Origin: Flavobacterium sp. NG2
Lineage (GTDB): Bacteria; Bacteroidota; Bacteroidia; Flavobacteriales; Flavobacteriaceae
Length of the DNA stretch: 64,000 bases
NCBI RefSeq assembly: GCF_034119845.1
Contig: NZ_CP139420.1
Span: 3,598,001-3,662,000 of the forward strand
Direction: 5' to 3'
Made by a program: the position numbers and the translations under genes. Shown here one piece after another: positions 19,171-27,462 of this stretch. The notes beneath the pieces are model-generated. The model was given only the letters and a program-made list of their open reading frames with translations, did no database searches and was not told the origin of the DNA. Positions within the stretch are counted from its first letter, which is position 1. Each line of letters begins with the position of its first letter.

Positions 19171-19341
19171 AGTACTTCGAACAACTAGTTTGTAGTTTTG
19201 AATAAAAAGCCGTTATGCCAACCATTCAATACTTTATACAATGCCACAAATTTAAAGAATACAGAATCAACCTGCAACATCATTATAATTCTATCTAACT
19301 CTTTATTTAAATGTCTGTTTATTAAATATTTCTATTGAAAA

Positions 19342-19410
19342 AATCTGCATAAATCTCTTTAAATCTGCGTGCAAAAAATAAGCACGCAGATTCGGCAGAT
19401 TTTCGCAGAT
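19342..19410. repeat. Imperfect palindromic intergenic repeat
   Basis: The core AATCTGCGTGC (19362-19372) and GCACGCAGATT (19382-19392) pair perfectly around a 9-nt loop. Outer arms carrying ATCTGC / GCAGAT extend the stem to about 30 bp with mismatches. It resembles other hairpin repeats in this window and may also work as an RNA hairpin after lldD. Confidence 0.6.
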
Positions 19411-19463
19411 AATAATTTTGATATTAATTAGAAATTTGTGTAATTGATTTTAATACGTTTTTT

Positions 19464-19496
19464 GAATCTGTGGAAATCTGTGAAATCCGTGGCTTA
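19464..19496. repeat. Half-element of the palindromic repeat family
   Basis: GAATCTGTGGAAATCTGTG followed by AAATCCGTGGCTTA looks like the right arm of the repeats seen at 25883-25902 (ends ...GTGGCTTA) and 28983-29002 (ends ...GTGGTT). Its left arm is missing or decayed. Confidence 0.45.
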
Positions 19497-19643
19497 AAAG
19501 TTAGCAACTCTTTGTCATAGTCCGACCACTTTCTTTAAATTTGTGGCATTACTTTTTCAACCTAATAAAAGTCGCTTAAGTACATCTTTTTAAGTACTTT
19601 TATGAGCAAGTAATTACAAAATAGAATTTAAAATCTCACTCCT

Positions 19644-20597
19644 TTGAGTACAACAACAAAAATAGGAATCGGTTTAGCAGCCTTGGGAAGACCCGAATAC
19701 ATTAATATACGGGAAAATCATGCTATAGACAAATCTCCTGTAGCCTTTAGAGAGAATGCTTTTAAAGTGTTGGATTTCGCTTACGCAAAAGGCGTTCGCT
19801 ATTTTGACACCGCACCTTCTTACGGAAAAGGAGAACGCTATTTAATCGATTGGAAAACGGATAGAAAACATTCAGATGTGTTTTTAAGTACCAAATGGGG
19901 CTACACCTATGTTGCCAACTGGGAACTGGGTTACCAAGGAAAGCACGAAGTAAAAGAACATTCTATTGAAAAATTACTAGAACAATGGAAAGAATCTAAA
20001 TTGCTTTTGCCTGAATTACAAATATACCAAGTTCATTCGGCTACTTTGGATAGTGGAATATTAAAGAATGAGGTAGTCTTAAGTCAATTACATTGGATAA
20101 AACAAGTCATGGGAATTCAAATTGGAATTTCAACAAGTGGTGACAATCAAAACGAAATTATACTCGAAGCCTTAAATATTAAAGTAGATAACGACTATTT
20201 ATTTGATAGTTTCCAAGTCACTTATAACATTCTCGAGCAATCTACATTTGAAGTTTTAAATGTTTTAAAATCCAAAAATAAAACCATTATCATCAAAGAA
20301 GCTTTGGCAAATGGTAGAATATTCAACAAAGAAAACAAAACTGTTTTCCCAGTATTAGAAGGTCTTTCAAAGAAATACAAGGTTGGAATTGACGCTATCG
20401 CAATCCGTTTTGTAATGGAAAGCCTCAACCCCACTTATGTGCTGAGTGGCGCATCGGATACGAATCAATTAGAACAAAATCTAAAAGCTTTAGAGCCTAA
20501 TTTAACCTTTTCAGCTTCAGAATTAAAAGAATTAAAATTGTTGCGAACTAATCCAACTGCTTACTGGGAGGAACGCAGTAAATTATCCTGGGATTAA
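19644..20597 (+). CDS. Aldo/keto reductase with TTG start
   Basis: A 317-residue aldo/keto reductase. The catalytic tetrad is visible: Asp55 in FDTAPSYG, Tyr60, Lys84 in STKWG and His131 in YQVHSAT. The barrel start GIGLAALGRPEY and the C-terminal YVLSGASDTNQLEQNL (cofactor phosphate binding) complete the family. The only usable start is TTG at 19644, because an in-frame TAA lies 15 nt upstream and no ATG precedes the conserved core. The closest subgroup by pattern is the D-threo-aldose / L-fucose dehydrogenase type. In this cluster it could oxidise L-fucose or reduce lactaldehyde; neither can be decided from sequence. A strong terminator follows. Confidence 0.8.
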   Translation: MSTTTKIGIGLAALGRPEYINIRENHAIDKSPVAFRENAFKVLDFAYAKGVRYFDTAPSYGKGERYLIDWKTDRKHSDVFLSTKWGYTYVANWELGYQGKHEVKEHSIEKLLEQWKESKLLLPELQIYQVHSATLDSGILKNEVVLSQLHWIKQVMGIQIGISTSGDNQNEIILEALNIKVDNDYLFDSFQVTYNILEQSTFEVLNVLKSKNKTIIIKEALANGRIFNKENKTVFPVLEGLSKKYKVGIDAIAIRFVMESLNPTYVLSGASDTNQLEQNLKALEPNLTFSASELKELKLLRTNPTAYWEERSKLSWD

Positions 20598-20616
20598 AAA
20601 AATACTTCTTATAACT

Positions 20617-20659
20617 AGTAACCAAATAAATTTTGTAACTTTATTTGGTTACTTTTTTT
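20617..20659 (+). terminator. Rho-independent terminator after the aldo/keto reductase
   Basis: Perfect 14-bp arms AGTAACCAAATAAA (20617-20630) and TTTATTTGGTTACT (20640-20653) with a 9-nt loop, followed directly by a T tract. It closes the fucose module. Confidence 0.9.
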
Positions 20660-20873
20660 GTTTAAAACAGTATAGTATTAGTAAAAACAAAATTTCCTCA
20701 ATACTTTTCAACCATCAAACTATCAACAATCCTACTATAAAGATAGTTTCATTTTAAAATTTTCAACTTGCTATTGCTCCCCAATTATCTTAGCCTTTGC
20801 TGAAAATCAAGAAATTACTCTCTATACTATTTTCGTCAAAAAAGTAATTCAAATAAATTTTCAAATACAAACA

Positions 20874-20891
20874 TTTTACTAGTTAGTAAAA
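20874..20891. promoter_or_regulatory. 18-bp palindrome upstream of the yhcH-uxuB pair
   Basis: TTTTACTA and TAGTAAAA are perfect 8-bp inverted arms around GT, 163 bp before yhcH. Size and symmetry suit a dimeric regulator, but it does not resemble the CG-centred site at 23501, so a different protein would be expected. Confidence 0.4.
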
Positions 20892-21054
20892 CACTTAATT
20901 AAAATTTTCCAAAAAGAATATTTTGAATACAGTAAAATAAAACCATCTCAGAAAAAAAACATAAAATCGTATTTTATATTTTTTAAATTCTGAACACAAG
21001 ACTATATTAGCAGTAGTATTAACCCTTTCTGAAAAGAACAAAAAAAATAAAGTT

Positions 21055-21504
21055 ATGATAATAGACACTTTAAGTAATGCAGCTAGATATTACCATATGC
21101 ACCCAAATTTCAAAAAAGCTTTTGAATTTGTTGAGCAAAATGACATTGCTAATCTTCCTGATGGAATGATTACTTTAGCAGATGGCTTACGTCTCATCGT
21201 AAATACAGGAAACGGAAATAAAAAAGAAGAAGCATTAGAATTCTTTGAATGTCACGACGAACATATTGACATCCAACTTTGTGTAAGTGGACAAGAAACC
21301 TATGCTTGGAAAACGAGAGAAAAATGCAACCAACCTAATGGTGACTACAATACTGAAAAAGATGTGCGTTTTTGGCTTGACCAACCCGACACTTTTTTTC
21401 AACTAACAAACAATCAATTTGCTATACTATATCCTGAAGATTGTCACGCTTCGATGATTGGAGAAGGAGAAATTAAAAAACTAATTTTCAAAGTAAAAAT
21501 CTAA
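21055..21504 (+). CDS. YhcH/YjgK/YiaL-family cupin protein, possible sugar-acid anomerase
   Basis: A 149-residue single-domain protein of the YhcH/YjgK/YiaL family. Recognisable stretches are MIIDTLSNAARYY, HDEHIDIQLCVSGQETYAW with the conserved His and Glu of the cupin site, FAILYPEDCHASMIGEG, and the final KKLIFKVKI. A family member in the E. coli sialic-acid operon acts as an anomerase. Here the gene ends 1 bp before a mannonate oxidoreductase gene, so the two are translationally tight. An anomerase or ring-opening role for a uronate or 4-deoxyuronate is a reasonable inference. No signal peptide, so it is cytoplasmic. Confidence 0.8.
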   Translation: MIIDTLSNAARYYHMHPNFKKAFEFVEQNDIANLPDGMITLADGLRLIVNTGNGNKKEEALEFFECHDEHIDIQLCVSGQETYAWKTREKCNQPNGDYNTEKDVRFWLDQPDTFFQLTNNQFAILYPEDCHASMIGEGEIKKLIFKVKI

Positions 21505-21505
21505 A

Positions 21506-22318
21506 ATGAATCAACCATTTGATCTAAAAGGAAAAATTGCAATTATTACTGGTGGTGGTGGCGTTTTAGGGAGTTCCATGGCGCAGTCTTTAGCAAAAAA
21601 TGGTGCTATTGTAGGTGTTCTAGGGAGATCTATTGACAAACTAGATGCAACTGTGTCAAAAATACAAAATGAAGGCGGGCAAGCCTTTGCCTTACAAGCA
21701 GATGTATTAAATCAAGTAGATTTAGAGAAAGCCAAGAAAATTGTTCTAGAAAAACACAATCGATTAGATATTTTAATTAATGCAGCAGGTGGAAATATAC
21801 CTGGTGCAACAGTAACTCCTGAACAAGATTTTTTCAATGCAAGTCCTGATGATCTTCAAAAAGTGTTGGATTTGAATATTATGGGAACTTTATTACCCTC
21901 AAAAGTTTTTTCCGAATTATTTGCTAAACAAAAAAATGGAGTAATCGTTAATATTTCATCACCTACAGCCGAACGCCCTTTGACAAGAGTTGTAGGTTAC
22001 TCAGCAGCAAAGGCTGCTATCGATAATTTCACACGATGGATGGCAGTAGAAATGGCAACCAAATACGGTGAAGGAATCCGTGTAAATGCAATATCTCCAG
22101 GTTTTTTTATAGGAGAACAAAACCGTGCTTTACTCCTAACCCCTCAAGGTGATTTAACTCCAAGAGGTGAATCCATCATAGCGAACACCCCCATGGGACG
22201 TTTTGGTACTCCTGATGATATTAATGGGACTCTAATCTGGATGTGTAGTGAAGCTTCAAAATTTGTAACAGGAATTGTCGTTCATATCGACGGAGGATTT
22301 GGAGCAAAGAGTATTTAA
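21506..22318 (+). CDS. uxuB: SDR-type D-mannonate oxidoreductase, copy 1
   Basis: A 270-residue short-chain dehydrogenase. The Rossmann glycine motif is TGGGGVLG, followed by NAAGG, a serine in NISS, and the catalytic Tyr165 and Lys169 in YSAAK. Length and the insert FFIGEQNRALLLTP after NAISPG fit the YjmF-type fructuronate reductase of Bacillus rather than KduD (about 250 residues). It would reduce D-fructuronate to D-mannonate. It is paired with yhcH and closed by a hairpin. A close paralogue lies 1.3 kb downstream, so one copy may have shifted to another ketouronate. Confidence 0.75.
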   Translation: MNQPFDLKGKIAIITGGGGVLGSSMAQSLAKNGAIVGVLGRSIDKLDATVSKIQNEGGQAFALQADVLNQVDLEKAKKIVLEKHNRLDILINAAGGNIPGATVTPEQDFFNASPDDLQKVLDLNIMGTLLPSKVFSELFAKQKNGVIVNISSPTAERPLTRVVGYSAAKAAIDNFTRWMAVEMATKYGEGIRVNAISPGFFIGEQNRALLLTPQGDLTPRGESIIANTPMGRFGTPDDINGTLIWMCSEASKFVTGIVVHIDGGFGAKSI

Positions 22319-22328
22319 TTTTTTTTAT

Positions 22329-22367
22329 AGATTCTAAGGAACTAAGTAGCTTAGTACCTTAGAATCT
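22329..22367. terminator. Bidirectional terminator between uxuB copy 1 and lacI
   Basis: The 18-bp arms 22329-22346 and 22350-22367 (AGATTCTAAGG... and ...CCTTAGAATCT) pair with one mismatch around TAG. Poly-T lies on both sides when read from either strand, which suits these convergent genes. Confidence 0.85.
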
Positions 22368-22385
22368 TTTATATGTTTAGTAACA

Positions 22386-23420
22386 TCAAATATAATTTTC
22401 CTTCACAATGATTTCAAGAGGCATATAGTAGGTTTCGTCAACGGGTTCTTGTAATACTAATTTTTTATACAAATGATTAATCCCCATATACCCCTGATCC
22501 TCGGGTTTTTGATTAATTAAAAAATCGATTACGCCTTTCTTTAAATACTCCACATTTTTATCTAATAAGTCATAACCTATAATTCGAATTCCTTTAATAT
22601 TATTGTCTTCCAAAAATTGCGCTACGATATAAGCCCGAGAATTAGGAACAAAAACACTATTTATTCCTTCAAAAATGGCACAATCTAATTGATCTAAACT
22701 GGAATCATTAATTGTAATTTCTGAGAATTTAAAATTAGTAAGATGCTTATTTTCTCTAAAGAAAGAATAAAATCCATCAATACGTTGTAAGTAAACTGAA
22801 GTCGCCTCAATATCACGAGTGATTTTAACAATAAGCACTTGTCGCTCTTCTTTTACAGCAAAACTAGTAAGTCTTCCCGCAAGAAAACCACTTTTAAAAG
22901 CATTTTGACCTACATATGCATGACCTTCGCTATCAGCTATATTCGAATCAATCATCACAATTGGCTTCTCTGTTTTTTTAAATTCTTTCAAAAAACGAAT
23001 AGCCTCATCGTAAAAAACAGGAGCATAAAGCAGGCCATCAAAATCCGACTCTAATACTATTTGAGCCATTTTATTAAACGAAATAGGGTCAAAATCATAT
23101 AAAAAATACTCCAAATTAACCCCGTAAGAAGCAAACTCCTTCTCTGCTTTCTTTATTCCGCTCATCTGTACTCCCCAGTATTCCAAGTCATTATACTGAG
23201 GCAACAAAACAGCAAATTTAAATTTCTTATTAAAAGCTAGGTTACTCGCAAAGATATTTCTCTTGTAGCCATATTCATCAATGATAGCATTTACTTTATC
23301 AATATTCTCTTGTGCCACTTGCCCCCTATTATGAATAATACGATCCACTGTTCCTGTTGAAACATTGGCTAAACGGGCTATTTCTTTGATTGTTATGATA
23401 CTTGTAGTCTTTAAGTTAAT
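22386..23420 (-). CDS. LacI-family regulator of uronate genes, non-canonical start
   Basis: The only standard start, GTG at 23348, would cut through the DNA-binding helix. The reading frame continues upstream and encodes TIKEIARLANVSTGTVDRII, the complete LacI helix-turn-helix. There is no ATG, GTG or TTG between the in-frame stop (TAA at 23442-23444) and that helix. Candidate starts are ATT at 23420 (used here) or CTG at 23432. The C-terminal part is the periplasmic-binding-protein-like sensor (FAVLLPQYNDLEYWGVQMSG, GLLYAPVFYDEA, IGYDLLDKNVEYL). It is divergent from uxuB copy 2 with an operator-like palindrome between, so it likely represses the uronate operon and itself. Confidence 0.85.
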   Translation of the reverse strand: MNLKTTSIITIKEIARLANVSTGTVDRIIHNRGQVAQENIDKVNAIIDEYGYKRNIFASNLAFNKKFKFAVLLPQYNDLEYWGVQMSGIKKAEKEFASYGVNLEYFLYDFDPISFNKMAQIVLESDFDGLLYAPVFYDEAIRFLKEFKKTEKPIVMIDSNIADSEGHAYVGQNAFKSGFLAGRLTSFAVKEERQVLIVKITRDIEATSVYLQRIDGFYSFFRENKHLTNFKFSEITINDSSLDQLDCAIFEGINSVFVPNSRAYIVAQFLEDNNIKGIRIIGYDLLDKNVEYLKKGVIDFLINQKPEDQGYMGINHLYKKLVLQEPVDETYYMPLEIIVKENYI

Positions 23421-23463
23421 ACTGCTTTCCAGAAAGTAAAATTAATTTTTTTTTCTAAAAAAC

Positions 23464-23493
23464 TTGTTTCAGTTGAATTTTTATATACATTTG
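23464..23493 (+). promoter_or_regulatory. Consensus Bacteroidetes promoter of the uronate operon
   Basis: TTG at 23464-23466 and TACATTTG at 23486-23493 are separated by 19 nt, matching TTG-N19-TAnnTTTG exactly. Transcription would begin about 23500, 136 bp before uxuB copy 2. Confidence 0.8.
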
Positions 23494-23500
23494 TAAAGTC

Positions 23501-23514
23501 CGTGTGCGAACACG
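23501..23514. promoter_or_regulatory. LacI-type operator at the uronate promoter
   Basis: CGTGTGCGAACACG is an almost perfect 14-bp palindrome with the central CG typical of LacI-family operators (one mismatched pair). It lies just downstream of the -7 box, over the expected transcription start, and between the divergent lacI and uxuB genes. It is the most convincing regulatory site in the window. Binding by the adjacent LacI protein is inferred. Confidence 0.72.
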
Positions 23515-23635
23515 CAAGGTAAAAAATATATTTATATATCGGTCAAAGTACCCTTATAAATTTATTTTTCAAATACTAATCTCGACAACAATAAATCGTT
23601 AAAAACATCATTTACAATCATTTATAATTTACAAA

Positions 23636-24448
23636 ATGGATTCAATCTTTAATTTAAAAGGAAAAATTGCTCTTATTACAGGGGGCGCAGGAGTTTTAGG
23701 AAGTAATATGGCTACTGTTTTAGCTAAACAAGGAGTTATTGTTGGAATTGTAGGATTTACAATCGAAGAAGCAAACAGAACTGTTGAAGCTATTGAAAAG
23801 ATTGGAGGTCAAGCATATGCCGTACAAGGAAATGTATTGGATAAAGAAAACTTAGAAAAAATTAGAGATTTCATCCTTGAAAAATACGGTCGCCTTGATA
23901 TATTAATTAATGCAGCTGGTGGAAATATGCCAGGCGCAACTATTGGTCCTGACCAAGCTATATACGATTTAAAAACAGAAGACTTACGTAAAGTTTTAGA
24001 CTTAAACATTGTTGGAACAGTATTGCCTTCACAGGTTTTCTCTGAAGTTTTTGCTAAGCAAAAATCAGGAAACATAATCAATATTTCTTCGGCTTCAGCC
24101 AAAAGACCATTGACAAGAGTAGTTGGATATTCTGCTTCAAAAGCAGCAATCGACAACTTCACACAATGGATGTCAGTTGAATTAGCATCTAAATATGGTG
24201 AAGGAATCCGTGTAAATGCAATTGCACCAGGTTTCTTTATTGGCGAACAAAACCGCGCCTTGTTATTGACTCCAGAAGGAGAATTAACTCCTCGTGGATT
24301 AAAAATCATCGAACATACACCAATGGGAAGATTTGGAGTACCTGAAGATCTTGATGGAGCCTTGTTATTCTTGTGTAGCGATTTATCAAAATTTGTGACA
24401 GGAACTGTGGTAAATGTTGACGGTGGATTTGCTGCATCAAGTATTTAA
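23636..24448 (+). CDS. uxuB: SDR-type D-mannonate oxidoreductase, copy 2
   Basis: A 270-residue short-chain dehydrogenase, colinear and clearly homologous to the copy at 21506: TGGAGVLGSNMA, NAAGGNMPGATIGP, Tyr165/Lys169 in YSASK and FFIGEQNRALLLTPEGELTP. It is the first gene of the LacI-controlled uronate operon, before uxuA, uxaC and the transporter, so it is the best candidate for true fructuronate reductase. It shares no break or frameshift with its paralogue; both appear functional. Confidence 0.82.
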   Translation: MDSIFNLKGKIALITGGAGVLGSNMATVLAKQGVIVGIVGFTIEEANRTVEAIEKIGGQAYAVQGNVLDKENLEKIRDFILEKYGRLDILINAAGGNMPGATIGPDQAIYDLKTEDLRKVLDLNIVGTVLPSQVFSEVFAKQKSGNIINISSASAKRPLTRVVGYSASKAAIDNFTQWMSVELASKYGEGIRVNAIAPGFFIGEQNRALLLTPEGELTPRGLKIIEHTPMGRFGVPEDLDGALLFLCSDLSKFVTGTVVNVDGGFAASSI

Positions 24449-24505
24449 AAATAAACCAATGTATATAAATTGATTGTGCTAATAAAACATTACAATTAAA
24501 AAAAG

Positions 24506-24566
24506 TTTACCATTAAGAAATTAAGAAAAATTAAGCCTTAATAAACTTAATTTCTTAATGGTGAAA
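24506..24566. repeat. Long inverted repeat between uxuB copy 2 and uxuA
   Basis: The left arm 24506-24525 (TTTACCATTAAGAAATTAAG) and right arm 24546-24566 pair over 20 bp with a single bulge. It may be an attenuating hairpin within the operon or a mobile palindromic repeat. A-rich sequence lies before it and no long T tract after it. Confidence 0.7.
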
Positions 24567-24637
24567 TTTAACAGTTTTAGCGATCTATTTAATTCATGGT
24601 AAACAAAATTAACTATTACTTTTAAAAAACATATAAA

Positions 24638-25795
24638 ATGGAACAAACGTGGAGATGGTACGGACCAAATGACCCAGTAAAATTATCAGATGCTAGACAA
24701 GCAGGTGCAACTGGAATTGTTACTGCCTTACATCATATCAAAAACGGACAGGTGTGGGAAGTTGATGAAATCATGAAACGAAAAAATGAAGTGGAAGCTG
24801 CTGGATTGACTTTGTCAGTGGTAGAAAGTATTCCAGTTCATGAGGATATCAAAAAACAATCAGGTGATTATTTGAAATACATCGAAAACTACAAGCAAAG
24901 TATCAAAAACTTGGCTGCTTGTGGTATCAACATAGTATGTTACAACTTTATGCCCGTTTTAGATTGGTCAAGAACAGACTTATCCTATGAAGTAGAAGAT
25001 GGTTCAAAAGCATTACGCTTTGATGTAAATGAATTTGCTGCTTTTGAATTGTTTATCTTAAAAAGACCAGGTGCAGAAGAAACCTATACTGAAGCACAAA
25101 AAATCAAAGCTAAAGCTACTTTTGAAAAATTGAGCGATGCCGATAAAATCAAATTACAACAAAACATCATAGCAGGATTACCCGGAGCTGAAGAATCTTA
25201 TACTGTAGAAGATTTCTTGAAAGTTTTGCAAGGATATGATGGAATTGACGCGGCCAAATTAAAAGAAAACCTATATTATTTCCTCCGTGAAATCATCCCT
25301 GTTGCTGAGAGTGCGGGTGTAAAAATGGCTATTCACCCTGATGATCCTCCATACCCAATCCTAGGTTTACCTAGAGTTGTAAGTACGGAAGCTGATTTGA
25401 AACAATTGCTAGACGCTATTGATTCTCCTTCAAACGGATTTTGTATGTGTACGGGTTCTTATGGTGTAATTGCTGAAAATGATTTATCAGGAATTGTAGA
25501 CCGTCATGGAGACAAAATGAATTTTATCCACTTGAGAAGTACACAAAGAGATGACGAAGGAAATTTCTATGAAGCCAATCACTTAGAAGGCGATGTAGAT
25601 ATGTACGAAGTCGTAAAATCGATTGTTAAAAAAGAAAGAGAAACTGGAAGAATTATTCCAATGCGTCCAGACCACGGTCATCAAATGCTAGATGATTTGA
25701 ATAAGAAAACCAATCCTGGTTACTCAGGAATAGGCCGTTTAAGAGGTTTAGCTGAACTAAGGGGGCTTGAAGTAGGTATAAAAAGAAGTTTATAA
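24638..25795 (+). CDS. uxuA: D-mannonate dehydratase
   Basis: A 385-residue protein matching UxuA: start [14 protein letters not shown] with [35 protein letters not shown], metal ligands in [27 protein letters not shown], and the end [11 protein letters not shown] with [13 protein letters not shown]. It dehydrates D-mannonate to 2-keto-3-deoxy-D-gluconate in the cytoplasm. It follows uxuB copy 2 and precedes uxaC; KDG kinase and KDPG aldolase are not in this window. Confidence 0.95.
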   Translation: MEQTWRWYGPNDPVKLSDARQAGATGIVTALHHIKNGQVWEVDEIMKRKNEVEAAGLTLSVVESIPVHEDIKKQSGDYLKYIENYKQSIKNLAACGINIVCYNFMPVLDWSRTDLSYEVEDGSKALRFDVNEFAAFELFILKRPGAEETYTEAQKIKAKATFEKLSDADKIKLQQNIIAGLPGAEESYTVEDFLKVLQGYDGIDAAKLKENLYYFLREIIPVAESAGVKMAIHPDDPPYPILGLPRVVSTEADLKQLLDAIDSPSNGFCMCTGSYGVIAENDLSGIVDRHGDKMNFIHLRSTQRDDEGNFYEANHLEGDVDMYEVVKSIVKKERETGRIIPMRPDHGHQMLDDLNKKTNPGYSGIGRLRGLAELRGLEVGIKRSL

Positions 25796-25820
25796 TTAGT
25801 CAACACTCTGTATAAAAAAG

Positions 25821-25902
25821 TTAGCCACGAATTCACGAATCTATTTTGAAATAGTAAAACTCGATTTCTTATATAATTTTTAATTCGTGAATTCGTGGCT
25901 TA
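25821..25902. repeat. Long inverted repeat between uxuA and uxaC
   Basis: The 20-bp left arm TTAGCCACGAATTCACGAAT (25821-25840) and right arm at 25883-25902 match at 18 of 20 positions across a 42-nt AT-rich loop. It belongs to the same theme as the repeats at 19464 and 28952. Confidence 0.75.
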
Positions 25903-25984
25903 AAAACTTAAAATACATTCAAAACTGTATTCAAACTTTATGGTACTCTAAAAAGACCTATCTAAAAACCACAACTCATAGACA

Positions 25985-27403
25985 ATGACTAAAACTGCCT
26001 TTATCACTCCAGACTTCATGTTGCACAATGAAGTAGCGCGCACGCTATATCATGAATATGCTAAATCTCAGCCTATTTTTGACTACCACAATCATTTGTC
26101 TCCCAAAGATATTGCCGAAGACCGTCAATTTGAAAACATTACACAATTGTGGATTGAAGGCGATCATTACAAATGGCGCGCGATGCGTGCTAACGGAATA
26201 GATGAAAAATACATTAGTGGTGATGCTACAGATTATGAAAAATTCATGAAATGGGCCGCTACTATACCTTATACACTGAGAAATCCATTGTACCATTGGA
26301 CACATTTGGAACTAAAAAACTATTTTGGAATTGACGATTTACTCAATGAAGAAACGGCTGATGCCATTTACCATCAATGTAATGAATTACTAAATAAACC
26401 AGAGTTTAGTGTTCGTAATTTGTTGCGGAAAATGAATGTCAAAATGGTCGGTACAACAGATGATCCAACAGATGATTTGCGTTACCACAAACAACTTCGT
26501 GAGGAGGATTTTGACATTGCTGTATTACCTTCTTTCCGTCCTGATAAAGCGACTGAAATCGAAAAAGGAAGCTTATTTGCTAACTGGATTCAAAAACTTG
26601 AAAAAACAGTTGGTTTCGAAATCAAAACATTCGAAAAATTGATTCAAGGCTTGCAAATGCGTCATGATTATTTTCATGAAAATGGATGTCGTATTTCAGA
26701 CCACGGACACGCTTCATTTTATGCTGAAACTTATACAGTGGACGAAATTGATACCATTCTTGCAAAAGGAATAAACGTGACGTCTTTAACTGAAATTGAA
26801 ATTAATAAATATAAGTCGGCTGTTTTGTTTGAAATTGCCAAAATGAATCACAAACGCAACTGGGTTCAACAATTTCACATCGGCGCCATTCGCAACAACA
26901 ACACTAAAATGATGAATCTTTTTGGGCCTGATCAAGGTTTTGACTCACTTGGGGATTTGAACACTGCCAATGCGATGAGTGCTTTTTTTGGAAGACTGAG
27001 TGAAAGTGATTCTTTGACCAAAACGATTGTGTATAACCTCAACCCTAAAGACAGTGAGATGTTTGCTTCAATGGCAGCAAATTTCAATGACGGTTCAACA
27101 CCTGGAAAAATGCAATACGGTGCAGCTTGGTGGTTTTTAGACCAAAAGGATGGTATGGAAAAACAACTGAATGTACTATCAAATTTTGGATTATTATCTC
27201 GTTTTGTAGGGATGCTAACAGATTCAAGAAGCTTTTTATCTTTTCCTCGTCATGAATATTTTCGTCGTATACTTTGTAACACCTTGGGTGACGAAGTCGA
27301 AAAAGGAGAACTCCCAAATGACATGAAACTCATTGGTGACTTAGTAAAAGTCATTTGTTATAAAAATGCAAAAGGCTATTTTAATATTCCAATAAAAGAA
27401 TAA
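25985..27403 (+). CDS. uxaC: Uronate isomerase
   Basis: A 472-residue protein of the amidohydrolase-like UxaC family: FDYHNHLSPKDIAEDRQF with the metal-binding HxH, GTTDDPTDDL, CRISDHGHASFYAE, QFHIGAIRNNN, and MLTDSRSFLSFPRHEYFRRI at the end. It converts D-glucuronate to D-fructuronate (or D-galacturonate to D-tagaturonate). Since the operon has mannonate but no visible altronate enzymes, the glucuronate branch is the one supported here. Confidence 0.95.
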   Translation: MTKTAFITPDFMLHNEVARTLYHEYAKSQPIFDYHNHLSPKDIAEDRQFENITQLWIEGDHYKWRAMRANGIDEKYISGDATDYEKFMKWAATIPYTLRNPLYHWTHLELKNYFGIDDLLNEETADAIYHQCNELLNKPEFSVRNLLRKMNVKMVGTTDDPTDDLRYHKQLREEDFDIAVLPSFRPDKATEIEKGSLFANWIQKLEKTVGFEIKTFEKLIQGLQMRHDYFHENGCRISDHGHASFYAETYTVDEIDTILAKGINVTSLTEIEINKYKSAVLFEIAKMNHKRNWVQQFHIGAIRNNNTKMMNLFGPDQGFDSLGDLNTANAMSAFFGRLSESDSLTKTIVYNLNPKDSEMFASMAANFNDGSTPGKMQYGAAWWFLDQKDGMEKQLNVLSNFGLLSRFVGMLTDSRSFLSFPRHEYFRRILCNTLGDEVEKGELPNDMKLIGDLVKVICYKNAKGYFNIPIKE

Positions 27404-27462
27404 TATATATTTACTTTTGGGAAAGCCACCTCCCTATTTAATAAAAAAAACTATTAACTATT

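Larger units (their letters stand above)
19171..19643. other. Intergenic region rich in palindromic repeats
   Basis: No gene is seen in this 473-bp gap. It holds an imperfect palindrome (19342-19410) and a related half-element (19464-19496), both built on the ATCTGnG theme. No strong promoter of the TTG-N19-TAnnTTTG type was found before the aldo/keto reductase. Confidence 0.6.
20598..21054. other. Intergenic region between fucose and uronate modules
   Basis: A 457-bp gap without a recognisable gene. It contains the terminator of the aldo/keto reductase at its left end and an 18-bp palindrome at 20874-20891. The rest is AT-rich. The promoter of the yhcH-uxuB pair should be in the right half, but no clear TAnnTTTG box was seen. 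Confidence 0.6.

Noticed and set aside
22386..23348. LacI gene starting at GTG 23348
   Set aside because: That start would delete the first recognition helices, which are intact in the same frame just upstream.
23809..24309. Long open frame antisense to uxuB copy 2
   Set aside because: It mirrors the strongly coding plus-strand gene and has no family features, start context or promoter.
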